Positions 1 through 12,316 of a DNA stretch of 64,000 bases are shown here, piece after piece. How positions within the stretch are numbered: the first letter of the stretch is position 1; every line of letters begins with the position of its first letter. This DNA is from Gadus chalcogrammus (Eukaryota; Chordata; Actinopteri; Gadiformes; Gadidae): positions 23,132,767 to 23,196,766 of the forward strand of contig NC_079413.1 in the NCBI RefSeq assembly GCF_026213295.1. The letters are read 5' to 3'. Below the pieces are notes generated by a model that did not search any database, was not told the origin of the DNA, and saw nothing but the letters and a program-made list of their open reading frames with translations. Position numbers and translations under genes: made by a program.

Positions 1-3000
1 GGATTAAGTTGATTAGGATCAATAGCCTACACAGTCGTAGTCCTTGTCATACAGGCTTGGAGCATGTCGTCAACGAGGGTCATGTCCCTAGGCCTGCCAA
101 CAAGCGGCTGCGTTTCCGTTGTATTTACCGCGATTGCACTAATTTTGCTATTTTCTGTCGTTTTTCCATGTTTTGTCATGTATTATGTGCACTTAAAGTA
201 TCTATATATTTGTATGTATATCTATACAAAATATATATACAAATGTATGTATATACTGTATATAAATAAATATAAAGATGTGTCTTTGCTTTAATTGTTA
301 TTGATTACTCCTTTAAGAATAAGGAACTAGAAGTGGAAAATAACTCGATGCATATAAACAATTACTGGTGCTAAACCAAGATGGATGCTTCTGTCTGAGC
401 AGCTCTACCCAATGAACGATGAGTTAAGTCGCACATTTTCCTGCTGCAACTTTCTATCAAACAAATGGGTCATCGATTTCCACAGTTCAACTTTGGAACT
501 TGAGCGTTTGTAAGTGAATCGCAGCCTCAAAGCCGAGGAATTTGAGCTATGGATTTGTGGTTAGTGCACAGTTAGAATATAATATTATTGCTTTGTTGTT
601 CAGGGAAAAGGATTTGGCTGAAAGCCGGTAAGGAGTGACTTTTGGTTTAGAACCAAGAATTATTAGATTGGCCGTTTGATTGATCAGTTGAAACATTGTT
701 CCAGACACAAAACTGTGCTGATGCCGTTAAGCCCAATGTGCATGGGAATTGTGGGAAATGTAGTTAAACAGAGAGCAGCTGTGCCCCTTTGCCCATGGTG
801 AGATTTATGGCACCAAGTATTACCATGTCACACTTTGTATTTCCCCTGAGCTTTGGTAGACATAAACCTGAGGGATCTTGGGAAGCTTTAAAAGAAAGAA
901 GAATTTGACCTGACAGTAATGCCAAAACGAAGTCAGTCACACGTCAGCCATTTGACACTGCCTTCCTATTCAAGAAGGAACACACTGAAGGCAAGAAAAT
1001 GAAAGGTGGGAAAGCCAGAAAAACGAAAAAATGGGAACTGACGGCTGAAAAGACCAATCTAAGTGTAGGACATAAGCCAATAGTTTTGTCATCAGATACA
1101 TGCTCTACAATCACGACCAAGAAGAAGAATTAGAAGAAAAAGCAGAACGAGAAGAAGAAGAAGAATAAAAAGAAGAAAGTCATGATGATGATGATGATGA
1201 AGGATTAAAACCAGTTGAAATGCGGTACTAAATTATTAGTCACATGCAATTTGAATCTGTTTGGTTCACCCTGCTTATTTTCTTTGTCAAAATCACCAAG
1301 GGAATTGGGCTTATGAATGTATTCCCTCGCCATAAATCCACAATGTTTACACAACGACATTCTTTTCATCGCCAGCCGGTACTCAAGAAGCTGAGCTAAC
1401 TCCGTTGCAAGCAGCGTTAGCAGTCGGAAGTGTCAAACAAGCTCACTCGAGGTGCATTGCTTCCTTGTCTTTGTAACTCGCAAGTTCACAGTGTCTAGAC
1501 TGCAGCCAGACTCTTGTCGATGAAGAGTTCGTTCATGGTGTGCAGTGCAGCTCTGACACCAGTTTCTGAATCGTAGGTCAGCTCTTGTTAAGCCATGCAC
1601 CAATTCGGGAGTCAATTCAGGTCAAAGCGCTTGGACCATTTCCACAGTCTAAAACATCTGGAAAACTAAGATCAAAGAACGCTAAACAGGTTTACCTATG
1701 AGGTCATCAACCTTCTTTGATTGAACTGGATCAGAAAAAGAGTAGGATTGCATCCGACTTAATTCTGCTTGAATTAAGTACTTAGAAAAGAAGGGCGAAA
1801 ACAAAAGAGGTTACTTTACGTGAAGAGCAACGGTTGGAACCTGTCTGCGCTCGTCCTCTCCACGAATGCAAAGTAAACAAAGCTAAAGTAACGTCAAACG
1901 TAAAATAAGAAATGCAAAAACAATCATAATGAGTCGATTTTGCGGGGCCTTTCGTTGCCGATCGTAGCGATAGCGTGTTTGCTGCTGCTGCTGCTGTGCC
2001 GTAATGCTGACTCAAAGTACGTACCTCCGAATGGATCAGACTTTAGTAACGCTACGCAGGGGGAGAGACTGGGGAGGGTAGCCTGAAGATGGGATGGAAC
2101 AGACCCCGTGTTAGAAGATGGGATGGATCACAACACAGGGGGCAGGTGGGAGGGGGAGGCAGGGGGAAAAGGGAGGGGAGAGATATCAGGGGTGAGAAGG
2201 TAGCAGCTGGGATTAGCGGCACGGTGAGAGTATAACAACGACCAGACCCTCAACTGGAATTGTATAAGAATATATAAATATAAAGAATATTTTATGTACA
2301 TAAAAAAGGCCAATCCTGTATTGGCATGGGCGCCATTTTGTGCCGGGATGAAGTCCCGATGCGATGGTTTTGATTGGTTTGCGACAGGACCGAGCCATTC
2401 AGGCACACCACAGCGACCCGTGTCAATATCAGATCTTTTTTTTGGATTGAAACGATCCAAAAAAAAGCTAAAAGGAATCTTAACCAAAATGGCTTTATGT
2501 GTTACAGACAATTTATGACCTACTTACATTTATTGATAAAAATAATGAACCGTGCAAGCAGGTACATATTAGGCTTACTATGTTCCTGTTGCACTAACCA
2601 AAAGTGCTGCTTTAGCACCAGTGCTAAAACCAGCAGTAAAACGGGCGTACTTTGTAGCAGACGCTACAAAGAGCGAGACCAGACGACCACTTCTGTAGAG
2701 CTGGTCCAATAGATTGGCAGTTGGCCTTTGGCCTTTTTTACGAGCCCACTAACTATATCATAGAGTGCCTTTGTCTCAACGGACCCAGGAATGAGGAGAC
2801 GGAAAATGGCCGACTTTGGTCAGTTGGTCTTGTAGCCAGAGGTGTGATGGGGGGAGGGGGGAAAAAGGGTCAAGGGGTAGGGGGGGACAGCTGGAGAGGG
2901 AAGACAGACAGACGGTCAGCAGGGTGGTAGGAATCACACACATCGATATGGGAACGACAATGGAAAATGTTACACCACAAACAAATACACGACATACACG

Positions 3001-3395
3001 GAAATCACTGGGAACAAAAAGCTTAACCGAACACACACATGATACTGTATTGCAATATATTCCTATATTGCATGTAAACAGGTTAATACATGTTCGATAT
3101 ATATTGCAATTGTCCAGTAAACGACGACAGTAAGTGGGTCATTAATGAGCACATTTCCATCAGATGTCCCCCCCTGATGAAGGTTACACGACAACACCAA
3201 AACACAGTGGACACATCAAAGTATATACACACACACAAACACACTATACAGACATTGCACAGACATACATACACACTCCTGTTCAGGGCGTGTATGTATG
3301 CGACATAGCTTATTCCGGTTTTAAAAGGCAGTGATCAGAGGTGGGAGGAGAGGGTTAGACATGACATGTGATACGGCGAAACAGAACGGGAGGGG
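1..3395. other. No gene recognised; AT-rich then purine-rich sequence
   Basis: I see no recognisable exon, RNA gene or intact mobile element here. ORFs are short and unsupported. Positions 1129-1203 are a GAA/GAT-rich low-complexity stretch. Positions 2040-2215 and 2840-2925 are G/A-rich. A roughly 45-codon open stretch ending at a stop near 513 looks mildly protein-like but matches nothing I know. Confidence 0.5.
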
Positions 3396-3473
3396 TGGTG
3401 GTGGTGGTGGTGGTGGAGGAGGAGGGGGTGGCTTGGAAATGTTTCAAGGTCCGCTGTGTGTATCCACATGGTC

Positions 3474-3652
3474 CCGTACGCACACAGTGTAACGTACAAC
3501 CAGTGTCCTGTACCCACAGTGTGTCCCCTAAACACATGGTCCGCTACACACATTGTGCGGTACACACGTGTGTCCCCTACACACATTGTCCGGTACACAA
3601 TCTGTCCGGTACACACTGTGTACGGTACACACTGTGTACGGTACACACAATG
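3474..3652. repeat. Degenerate ~19-bp tandem repeat
   Basis: About nine imperfect units carry the core GGTACACACTGTGTACGG or close variants such as GGTCCGCTACACACATTGTG. Most units are nearly self-complementary, so the array can fold. The ORFs crossing it on both strands are artefacts of the repeat. Confidence 0.75.
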
Positions 3653-3738
3653 TTCACGAGTGAATGTTTCCATGACCAAAGACAGAACAACACAAGTAAG
3701 CATTTGAAAGAAGAGGAAGAGGGAGAGAGAGGCAAATA

Positions 3739-4168
<430 letters not shown>

Positions 4169-4760
4169 AAGGACTTGAAAGGAGAGAAAATAATGAGGGA
4201 TGATAAGACAAGACTCAGAGTCAAGGGAATTAGCCCCTGCGAAAATAATGTTAAATAAATATACCAGGAAGGATGGAGGAGGTGGTGGAGGAGGAGGAGT
4301 AACACCAACATGTGGGGAGGAAGAGTTGCAAAGAGGTCAACCAAGAACGGGGAAGAAATAAAAGTAAAAAGAATCGATGCACAGAGGAGGGATTTGAAGG
4401 TTAAATCCCTCATGACCCGGCAATTCGCTATGTAGGGATGTCCGCACAAACACAGGTGAAGTCACTTGAATGGGAAGACACGTTACAACAAGGGCGTTGA
4501 GTCCGACGGACTCGGACAGACACACGGACATAGGGAGAGACACACATGCCCACGGGTCACGGGCGATCGCAGAGAGGCGCCCTACCTTCTTCTGACTCAG
4601 TACAACAACTCTTGAGATCTCATGTCATTCCCACCCGGCGTCGGGCTAAACGCAAAACATTTACGAGCCGATGGGGGAAGGAGAGAACAGATGATGATGA
4701 GAAAAGAAAGAGTGGCCGAGAATGAGTGAGCTGAGAGTCGACTGCTTTCAAACTCTGTAA
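4169..4760. other. Unannotated spacer
   Basis: This is a single-copy-looking stretch between the GA tract and the 14-bp array. No exon, RNA gene or mobile element is recognised. Confidence 0.4.
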
Positions 4761-4858
4761 GTCCTCGCTCGCTAGTCCTCGCTCGCTAGTCCTCGCTCGC
4801 TAGTCCTCGCTCGCTAGTCCTCGCTCGCTAGTCCTCGCTCGCTAGTCCTCGCTCGCTT
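4761..4858. repeat. 14-bp tandem repeat, 7 copies
   Basis: Seven near-perfect head-to-tail copies of GTCCTCGCTCGCTA occupy 98 bp. The near-identity of the copies suggests recent expansion. Confidence 0.95.
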
Positions 4859-5105
4859 CCCCCTGTTCCCTAGTCCAAGCATCGTTTCCTACTTCCTCCC
4901 TACAAAGTTCCCTACTCCCTACCTCCTGTTCCCTATTCCCTATCCCCTGTTCCCTACTCCCTATCCCCTGTTCCCTACACCGTACCCACCTTTTCCCTCT
5001 TTCCCTACTTTCCCTACCCCTTGCAACCTGGTCCCTACAACCTTCAATGCTCCCTATTCTTAATCCCTAACACAGTGTCCTAACCCTTGCCCCTCACTCA
5101 CTGTC
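4859..5105. repeat. Degenerate CCCTRTTCCCTA pyrimidine-rich repeat
   Basis: Variants of CCCTGTTCCCTACTCCCTAT recur irregularly through the stretch. A short poly-C run lies just beyond, at 5131-5142. Confidence 0.7.
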
Positions 5106-5397
5106 CCCTACACGAGCCCCCACGTGACCCCCCCCCCCCCCGGGTCTGTCAGACACAAATCGGGGGAGAACCTACGGGTCGAAGGTACGGTGAATTCTGC
5201 CGCTAGAAAGCACATCTAAACGGGATTGGATTCATGGATCTATCTGCCGTGACTTCACCCGACCTGGTTCTGGTAGGGCTCTGGTATACATCGCTCAACT
5301 GTCGTTATAGCTGAGAGTGCGCCGGACTGGAGAGGAAAAGCCGGCGACACAAACAGAAACGAGAGAGGTGTTGGGGTTTGCACAGGTGGGGCCATGT

Positions 5398-5423
5398 GTC
5401 TGTGTGTGTGCGTGTGCGTGTGT

Positions 5424-5512
<89 letters not shown>
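5398..5512. repeat. (GT)n microsatellite
   Basis: About 115 bp of GT with a few interruptions near the 5' end. The Cys-Val and His-Thr ORFs over it are repeat artefacts. Confidence 0.95.
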
Positions 5513-5515
<3 letters not shown>

Positions 5516-6546
5516 GATGGGAGGGTTTGATGGGGGAGAGAGGGTGATGGAGAGAGTGACACACTCAAAGATTTGATGGATCCTATGTGGCGATGATAGG
5601 GTCGATGCAGTCAATGCAGAGAATCAATGTCCCAGTAGGACAATAGGACAATAGGAAGGAGGGAGATAAACAGAGAGAGATAGACAAAGGATAGGAAGGA
5701 AGGATGAAGACAGCTGACAGCAAAGAGTAAGACGGATTGTTGTGTTTTTTTTCCTTTCCCCCTTTTCTCTGTCCCGTGGCGTATCACTCTAGATAACAAG
5801 AAATGTCAAGCGCTATCTTACTGCGGAGAATGATGCGGCTGCAATGCAGCTCGTCCGCCTCTCGGGGGCGCTGGTTACACTGCACCAATTTTTCCCTCTA
5901 CAACTAGCTCGGACTTCTTGCTTTGGATCCTATGAAGACGAGACTGGAAGGACGATTATGATTTGTAATACTGCCTTTGAATTTATCGTTCACATTTCTT
6001 TAATATTGATATAAATTATAATTACACTGATTGTTGTTCCAGTCAGATAAGACAAGACGTTGTGATTATTTGGTTGTAGAAATGCCTATGTGATTTAAAA
6101 GCTTTGCCATATTTCATAGATTATTTGTGTTTGGGTATTTTGTCATTTAGCTAATCTTTCTGTCTAAAACGACTCCTGGGTAAATCAGATTTGCACGTTA
6201 ATAAGGAGCTTGCACAAGGGCGACTACAGGTTAGGCTGCGGACATTTGAGGATCGAACACAGCAGCGTCCTCGTCGACTCGTTCACTTTTTAAAAGTGAA
6301 CCCTTGAAGAATGACATCATTTAAAATATGGATGAAAAGCCAAGGGTAGGGAGGGACTTAGATCCGTTCCGCGGGCCATCTGTGTGCTCGAAAATTGTGT
6401 AGTTACAGCACCTACCTCCCTCTGTTTTGGACGGCAGATAGCCGAACTAATTATATAACGTGATACTTAAGCATTGACCTCTGAGGCAAGGCGACACCCA
6501 GAGAGAAAAAGAGAGGGACACGAGGAACGAGAGAGGGACACAGACG

Positions 6547-6548
<2 letters not shown>
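5513..6548. other. No gene recognised
   Basis: Mixed-composition sequence with a short G-rich stretch near 5865. No splice-bounded open frame or family similarity is seen. Confidence 0.4.

Positions 6549-6632
<84 letters not shown>
6549..6632. repeat. (GA)n microsatellite
   Basis: An essentially pure GA run of about 84 bp. Confidence 0.95.
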
Positions 6633-6635
<3 letters not shown>

Positions 6636-6816
6636 CAGAGCATGGGTAATATGCCATGAATAGAACAATATATGATGGGGAAATGATGAAACAAAATGAG
6701 GATAAAATATATGACGATTTGACTGAAAAGGCAATTAATCAACTTATATATAATTATAATGCATCAGTGCATTGTACATTATCTATTAGTAATACAAATA
6801 AACAAATATATATAGT

Positions 6817-6818
<2 letters not shown>

Positions 6819-6849
<31 letters not shown>

Positions 6850-6879
6850 GAGAGAGAGAGAGATATAGACCGATAAGAG

Positions 6880-6921
<42 letters not shown>

Positions 6922-6968
6922 TAGAGAGAGAGAGAGAGAGCGAGGAGAGAGAAGAAGAGAGAGAGAGA
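6819..6968. repeat. Interrupted (GA)n microsatellite ending at the assembly gap
   Basis: GA repeat with interruptions such as ATATAGACCGATAAG. It runs directly into the N block, so its true length is unknown. Confidence 0.9.
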
Positions 6969-7068
6969 NNNNNNNNNNNNNNNNNNNNNNNNNNNNNNNN
7001 NNNNNNNNNNNNNNNNNNNNNNNNNNNNNNNNNNNNNNNNNNNNNNNNNNNNNNNNNNNNNNNNNNNN
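6969..7068. other. Assembly gap, 100 N
   Basis: Exactly 100 N, a common placeholder length, so the real gap size is not known. The left side is (GA)n and the right side is (AC)n. Assembly probably broke inside a compound microsatellite. Confidence 0.98.
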
Positions 7069-7100
7069 ACACACACACACACCACACACACACACCCACA

Positions 7101-7175
<75 letters not shown>
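7069..7175. repeat. (AC)n microsatellite after the gap
   Basis: About 107 bp of AC with a few CC interruptions near its left end, directly after the N block. Confidence 0.95.
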
Positions 7176-7177
<2 letters not shown>

Positions 7178-7309
7178 CCCAGTATTTGGCAGCGATTAAC
7201 CTTTCCAAGAGCTGCAGTCAGATTTTCGTGCATGAAAGTAGCATGTCCCACACTTACCTATAGATGATGAATATTAAACTCAGCTTAGCCAAATGAGGGA
7301 TGGGGAAAT

Positions 7310-7312
<3 letters not shown>

Positions 7313-7345
<33 letters not shown>

Positions 7346-7508
7346 CCTCTCCCTCTCCCTCTCTCTAACACATGCCACATTAGTAAGAGAGAGAGAGACG
7401 ATCAAACACATGCACAAACTTTCCAGAGTGTATAGTGAAGAGGAACTAAACATATATAGTATATATATAGTATGGAGTATAGAGAGAGAGAGAGACTATT
7501 AGAGAGAC

Positions 7509-7555
<47 letters not shown>

Positions 7556-7838
7556 ATTAGAGAGGAGAGCGACGAGAGAGAGAGAGAGAGAGAGAGAAAA
7601 ATCATATTTGGAAGATTTATGGTTTTTGGTATCCCAAACTTTCTCTACATCTGTGTGTCGATCCACCTCACAGTCGCTCATCCCTTGGTACGTGTCAATT
7701 AATAAATCTGCCCTGTCTCGCTAATTGTCTACCTTTTATAGCTTGGCTATGACCCACCAGAGGGAGACAGAGAGAGCGAGAGACAGCGAGAGACAGCGAG
7801 AGAGCGAGAGAGCGAGAGAGAGAGATAGAGAGAGAGAG
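7313..7838. repeat. Cluster of (TC)n and (GA)n microsatellites
   Basis: (TC)n at about 7313-7368 is followed by GA tracts at about 7385-7400, 7480-7600 and 7764-7838. The last tracts share the interruption GACTATTAGAGAG, which shows local unit duplication. Confidence 0.85.
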
Positions 7839-7871
7839 AATAACGGCCAGAAAGAGATTAGGGAATAGGGA

Positions 7872-7958
7872 TCTAATTATGTTAAGCCAGAATTACATGT
7901 GAAGTTGATATGAGCCTATTCTAAGCTATGATGGGAATGTAAGAGAAGCGGAAAAAGA
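7872..7958. repeat. Dispersed repeat, also at 44701-44768
   Basis: About 80 bp starting TTATGTTAAGCCAGAAT is repeated with small indels at 44701-44768. In both places it directly follows a GA microsatellite. It is probably the edge of an unclassified interspersed element. Confidence 0.7.
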
Positions 7959-9384
7959 ACTGTGCATGGAGTTTTTGAATAGGACATTTAATGGACTGAA
8001 GGACAGCAGTATTATTTTTGCGACTTATGGCATATAACCTAAATGAACCCACCAAAAGGAATTTTGTGGAGGATTGGTTTGTCTAGCGGCATTTGCCACT
8101 TCATTAGTGCTGTTACATCAGAATGCATCATGGGGTTTTGTTGGTGATACTCGGCCATTTTGAGGGTACTCGAAGGAGGGTTAATGTAAAATATTTAAAT
8201 AATATATTATAATATACATGTGTAATATATAATAATAAATAATATTTAAAATATCGAATACATTTTTATCCACGTCTCACATTAGAAAAACGGTGGCACT
8301 GTAACTAGAGTAGTTACAACTTTATTAATCCCCCGTAGGAGAAAAAGCCCAGCAGCATTGGAAAAACACTGGATAAAAATATAATAAAATACAAAAATAC
8401 AATATTACAAAAATAGAATAAAATTACAAAGTACTAATGCAAACAAAAATAGATGCAAAGGTAAATGCTAAACTAAATGCTAAAGGAAGACAAACCGAAA
8501 AAAACAAACAGGGCAAACAAATCAGACGGTATAAAGAACGTAATTATTAACTGTGTTAAGTGTGTATGTTTAGTGTTAAGTGTAAAGAGTAAATTGTAAA
8601 TTGTGTCTAAGTACCAGAAACGCAATCTCAACAAAGAGAAAGTGTATATATTTGTGAATATATATTTGTATATACATATACATATATATATATAAACATA
8701 CATTTAAACATACACATATCTGCACAAACCGCGTTAACGCAAACCAATTTTAACGGCGTTCATTTTTTGCATTTTTTTCACCTGCTGTCTAGCAACAACT
8801 AGTCACGTTAGAAAAACTACAACGCCATACCGGATCTAGCTACACCGGAAACTAAACAACAAGCACGACGCACAAACTTGTTGGGGCAAGCACGGATACG
8901 GAGCGGGTGAAAAACTCCTTAAAGTGTGTGTGTGTTTGTGTGTCACTCTGTTCGAGCCTGCATGAGAGTTCAATGTTGTCATTAGCTATTACGTCTTTCT
9001 GACCAATCGCAGTTCAAGGCCCACCTGGGCTGTACCACTTCGGGAGGGGCCGCTCAGTTACTCCCCTCTAAACAAAATCGACTTGGATGCGACGTTGACA
9101 GAGTGTTGCGTCTGTTGAGTGAGTGAGAGGTTGCGGGCGCACAGCTCAGGCTGCAGGGCGGCGCTGCAAGGAACTTTTATAAACGCAATATTGTTATCCC
9201 GCAGTAATCAGCCCGACAGCCCCGAAACGTTAACGGCCCACCGGGAATTTTTCCCGAATTAAATTAAATTCAATTAAATGTAAGACTCTAAGTCTGGTGC
9301 TCTTTGTCGTCCATCCTAAGAAGTGTACCATTTAAAGGACTAAATTGAAGAACCAAAACTGGTTCCAGCCTCATAGAGCTCGCC
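7959..9384. other. Intergenic; LINE-like 3' tail near 8310; possible 5' region of the next ORF
   Basis: TTTATTAATCCCCCGTAGG near 8323 is the complement of the GGGGATTAATAAA ending typical of several fish retroposons, so a minus-strand insertion tail probably lies here. Positions 8637-8705 are TA-rich. The last 300 bp before 9385 are GC-richer and could hold a promoter, but no core element is clear. Confidence 0.4.
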
Positions 9385-10857
9385 ATGCTGGGGCTGTCTG
9401 GGAGAAAGAAGCTCAGGCCATCTCCGGCACGCTTCAGTCCTGCTGCGGAGTACAAGAAACACTCATTGAAGATTCATAAGGCTGATGACGAGAATCAAGG
9501 CGGAGAAAACAACGAAATGAAAACACTAGCAAGCGCCAATCCAAAAAGAGCCATCTTGAACATCCAGCCAGCCCAAAGCCGCCCTAAAGGTGTTTTAAAC
9601 ACATCAGTGGTTGCAATGGAAGCATTTGGACCAACCCTTAACGTGGTCGGTCTGCCCCAGCACCCAGACCGCCTCACTGCTCCACCAACTGCATCCGGCC
9701 AGCATGACTGCTACTTCACCTGCCACCCTTCTCCTCCACCTGTCAACATCAGGCCAATATTCCTGCTCCTCCACCTCCCAGCACCCAGCCAGCATCACTC
9801 CTCCACCTCCCAGCACCCAGCCAGCGTCACTACTCCACCTCCCAGGATCCAATCAGCATCACTACTCCACCTCCCAGGATCCAATCAGCATCACTACTCC
9901 AACTCCCAGGATCCAATCAGCATCACTACTCCACCTCCCAGGATCCAATCAGCATCACTACTCCACCTCCCAGCACCCTGCCAGCATCACTACTCCACCT
10001 CCCAGCACCCAGCCAGCATCACTACTCCACCTCCCAGGATCCAATCAGCATCACTACTCCACCTCCCAGCACCCTGCCAGCATCACTACTCCACCTCCCA
10101 GCACCCAGCCAGCATCACTACTCCACCTCCCAGGATCCAATCAGCATCACTACTCCACCTCCCAGGATCCAATCAGCATCACTACTCCACCTCCCAGCAC
10201 CCAGCCAGCGTCACTACTCCACCTCCCAGGATCCAATCAGCATCACTACTCCACCTCCCAGGATCCAATCAGCATCACTACTCCACCTCCCAGGATCCAA
10301 TCAACATCACTACTCCACCTCCCAGGATCCAATCAGCATCACTACTCCACCTCCCAGCACCCAGCCAGCATCACTACTCCACCTCCCAGGATCCAATCAG
10401 CATCACTACTCCACCTCCCAGCACCCTGCCAGCATCACTACTTCACCTCCCAGGATCCAATCAGCATCACTACTCCACCTCCCAGGATCCAATCAGCATC
10501 ACTACTCCACCTCCCAGGATCCAATCAGCATCACTACTCCACCTCCCAGGATCCAATCAGCATCACTACTCCAGTTCCCAGGATCCAATCAGCATCACTA
10601 CTCCACCTCCCAGGATCCAGCCAGCATCACTACTCCACCTCCCAGGATCCAATCAGCATCACTACTCCACCTCCCAGGATCCAATCAACATCACTACTCC
10701 ACCTCCCAGGATCCAATCAACATCACTACTCCTCCACCTGCCAGAACCACGCCAACCTCCAAGGTCCTCCGAGTCAATGAGCAAATTAATTGAGCTAAAG
10801 ACCTTATCAGGGATCTTTGCTAACAAGAGCCTCCAGTTGGCATTTAATTGGAAATAA
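9385..10857 (+). CDS. Unrecognised 490-aa ORF, mostly minisatellite-encoded
   Basis: The ORF starts at an ATG in good context (GCC before it) and ends in TAA. Residues 1 to about 125 are unique and basic/Pro-rich, and I do not recognise them. Residues from about 126 to 450 are Pro/Ser/His/Gln-rich repeats (for example ASLLHLPGSNQHHYST) generated by a 32-bp minisatellite. Because 32 is not a multiple of 3, the protein repeat period is 32 residues (three DNA units) and passes through all three frames. The last ~35 residues are unique again. No signal peptide or membrane segment is evident. An alternative 389-aa frame (9611-10780) is equally open through the repeat, so openness there is weak evidence for coding. 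It may be an exon of a larger gene, a young gene, or noncoding. Confidence 0.35.
   Translation: MLGLSGRKKLRPSPARFSPAAEYKKHSLKIHKADDENQGGENNEMKTLASANPKRAILNIQPAQSRPKGVLNTSVVAMEAFGPTLNVVGLPQHPDRLTAPPTASGQHDCYFTCHPSPPPVNIRPIFLLLHLPAPSQHHSSTSQHPASVTTPPPRIQSASLLHLPGSNQHHYSNSQDPISITTPPPRIQSASLLHLPAPCQHHYSTSQHPASITTPPPRIQSASLLHLPAPCQHHYSTSQHPASITTPPPRIQSASLLHLPGSNQHHYSTSQHPASVTTPPPRIQSASLLHLPGSNQHHYSTSQDPINITTPPPRIQSASLLHLPAPSQHHYSTSQDPISITTPPPSTLPASLLHLPGSNQHHYSTSQDPISITTPPPRIQSASLLHLPGSNQHHYSSSQDPISITTPPPRIQPASLLHLPGSNQHHYSTSQDPINITTPPPRIQSTSLLLHLPEPRQPPRSSESMSKLIELKTLSGIFANKSLQLAFNWK
9771..10736. repeat. 32-bp minisatellite, ~30 copies, two unit types
   Basis: Two 32-bp unit types alternate irregularly. 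One starts AGGATCCAATCAGCATCACT and the other AGCACCCAGCCAGCATCACT. Both end in ACTCCACCTCCC. Units are highly similar, which suggests recent homogenisation. All three plus-strand frames are open across most of the array. Confidence 0.95.
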
Positions 10858-11082
10858 ACTCGAGCATCAGTACCCTAAAATACAACGACATTTGAAGTCT
10901 AATTTAAAAGTTATTCAATCATGGCAAGATAAATAAACCTGAATAATGGCGGTTCATTTGTGACCACTATGGGAGAAATCGGCTATACGTTTAAAGGAAA
11001 TAAAATCATTATCTTATAATTAATCTTATAAATAATAACCTATATGCTATGTTAATTAAATAAGTTTGGAAAAAGTTGACTG

Positions 11083-11740
11083 TTAATCCTGTTTGCCACG
11101 AGGTCTTGAAGCGAGCACCGTCGTACCGTCGGTCGAGAGAACAGGTTGCTGAAGTGGGACATCCATCTCTTCTAGCAGCATCTTGTCCACCTTCACTGCG
11201 ACAACTACTGCTGTTAACTCAAGCTTTGGAACGGTGACTTGCTTAAGCGGGGCTACTCGAGACGTCCCGATCACGAAGGAACAATTGGTTCTGCCTCGCT
11301 CATTCATCAACACAAGGTAAGGATGCTCTGCCAAAGCCTTGCTCACTTGCATCAGAGAAGTGATGCAACCCTGCTTCTACTGTGTGACTAAATCCCATAT
11401 GCTAGACACATTGGTTTACGTCGAAGCCCGAGAGGTGAGTGAGATCTTCCAGCCACTTACACACCATTGATCAGCTTGCCAGCCACTGATTTCTCCCTTG
11501 CCTTGCTTTTCCTTGCACAAGTCCCTCAAAAGAAGCTTGGCAGGAAAAACAACTGGTAGCAGGGTAGCCAAGAGGGTCATCGATAGAATTTACAACAGAG
11601 ATGCAAAAGGATCCCTCTTCTGGTCCTTGGCTTGTCCTGCAGCCTGATAATGTATGCAAATGTATCAACTTCTGGGCACCACTGTACACCTTGGGCTTGT
11701 TCAGTGGTTAGGGCATCGTGAGCGGGATCAAGATATTTTG
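11083..11740 (-). mobile_element. BEL/Pao-type LTR retrotransposon pol fragment (decayed)
   Basis: The minus-strand segment 11083-11352 reads as the BEL/Pao pol region around the motif APLKQVTVPKLELTA, followed by a TDGTTVL-like motif. This arrangement is characteristic of Pao-family polyproteins. Further upstream on the same strand (about 11480-11740) a second block resembles the preceding pol segment (DDPLGYPA). The blocks are in different frames with frameshifts and stops, so this is a dead fragment. No LTRs are seen next to it. Confidence 0.75.
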
Positions 11741-11960
11741 GCTCGGTGCTCTGGGTGGATGGACGACAAGACTTTCCTAATGCTGCTCACCCATTAAGCG
11801 AGGATAAAACTCCTCCCATTCCCTCAATAAACTCGACATCTTCCATTGACTTGCAAGAAAGATACAGTATACGCTTTCAACCCTTTTCCGTCTTCAGACC
11901 TTATTTGTGGCCAATTCAAGGCCTGCCCCACCCCCATACTAGCCTGCACCTCATCAGCGG

Positions 11961-12316
11961 TTTTCGTGAAGTTTGATAATTTTAGGTTTTATGTGAGGCC
12001 GCTTTGTGAACTACAACTCTTCGCTGCTCTCGACGCATATGAAATACGTCACCGCACCCGCTCTTGGAACTCGGCACAGAGATGGCACATAACTAAAACT
12101 CTCCACATGCCCCGACTTATAGTGGTTTTCACCTCTTTCTATGCTTTTATCCTCGCCTTGAAAAAAAGTGGTGAAGTGGAGCAGAGTGATCGCCATCTCT
12201 GTGCCGAGTTCCAAGTGCGGGTGTGGTGACGTATATCATATGCGTCGAGAGCAGCGAAGAGCTGTAGTTCACAAAGCGGCCTCACATAAAACCTAAAATT
12301 ATCAAACTTCACAAAA
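11961..12316. mobile_element. Fold-back / MITE-like element with ~125-bp inverted arms
   Basis: The left arm, about 11961-12086, begins TTTTCGTGAAGTTTGATAAT. It is the reverse complement of the right arm, about 12192-12316, which ends ATTATCAAACTTCACAAAAA. The unpaired centre is about 105 bp. The arms are close to identical, so insertion or gene conversion is recent. I could not fix a target-site duplication. Confidence 0.85.

Noticed and set aside
5255..5614. His-Thr and Cys-Val ORFs over GT/AC tracts (also near 19.9, 35.9, 42.9, 45.5 and 54.6 kb)
   Set aside because: Dinucleotide repeats open in all frames; no unique coding sequence on either side fits, apart from the real exon end at 35825.
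9611..10780. Second ORF (389 aa) through the 32-bp minisatellite
   Set aside because: Same repeat in another frame, without a distinctive N-terminus; the 490-aa frame is the better candidate and is itself uncertain.
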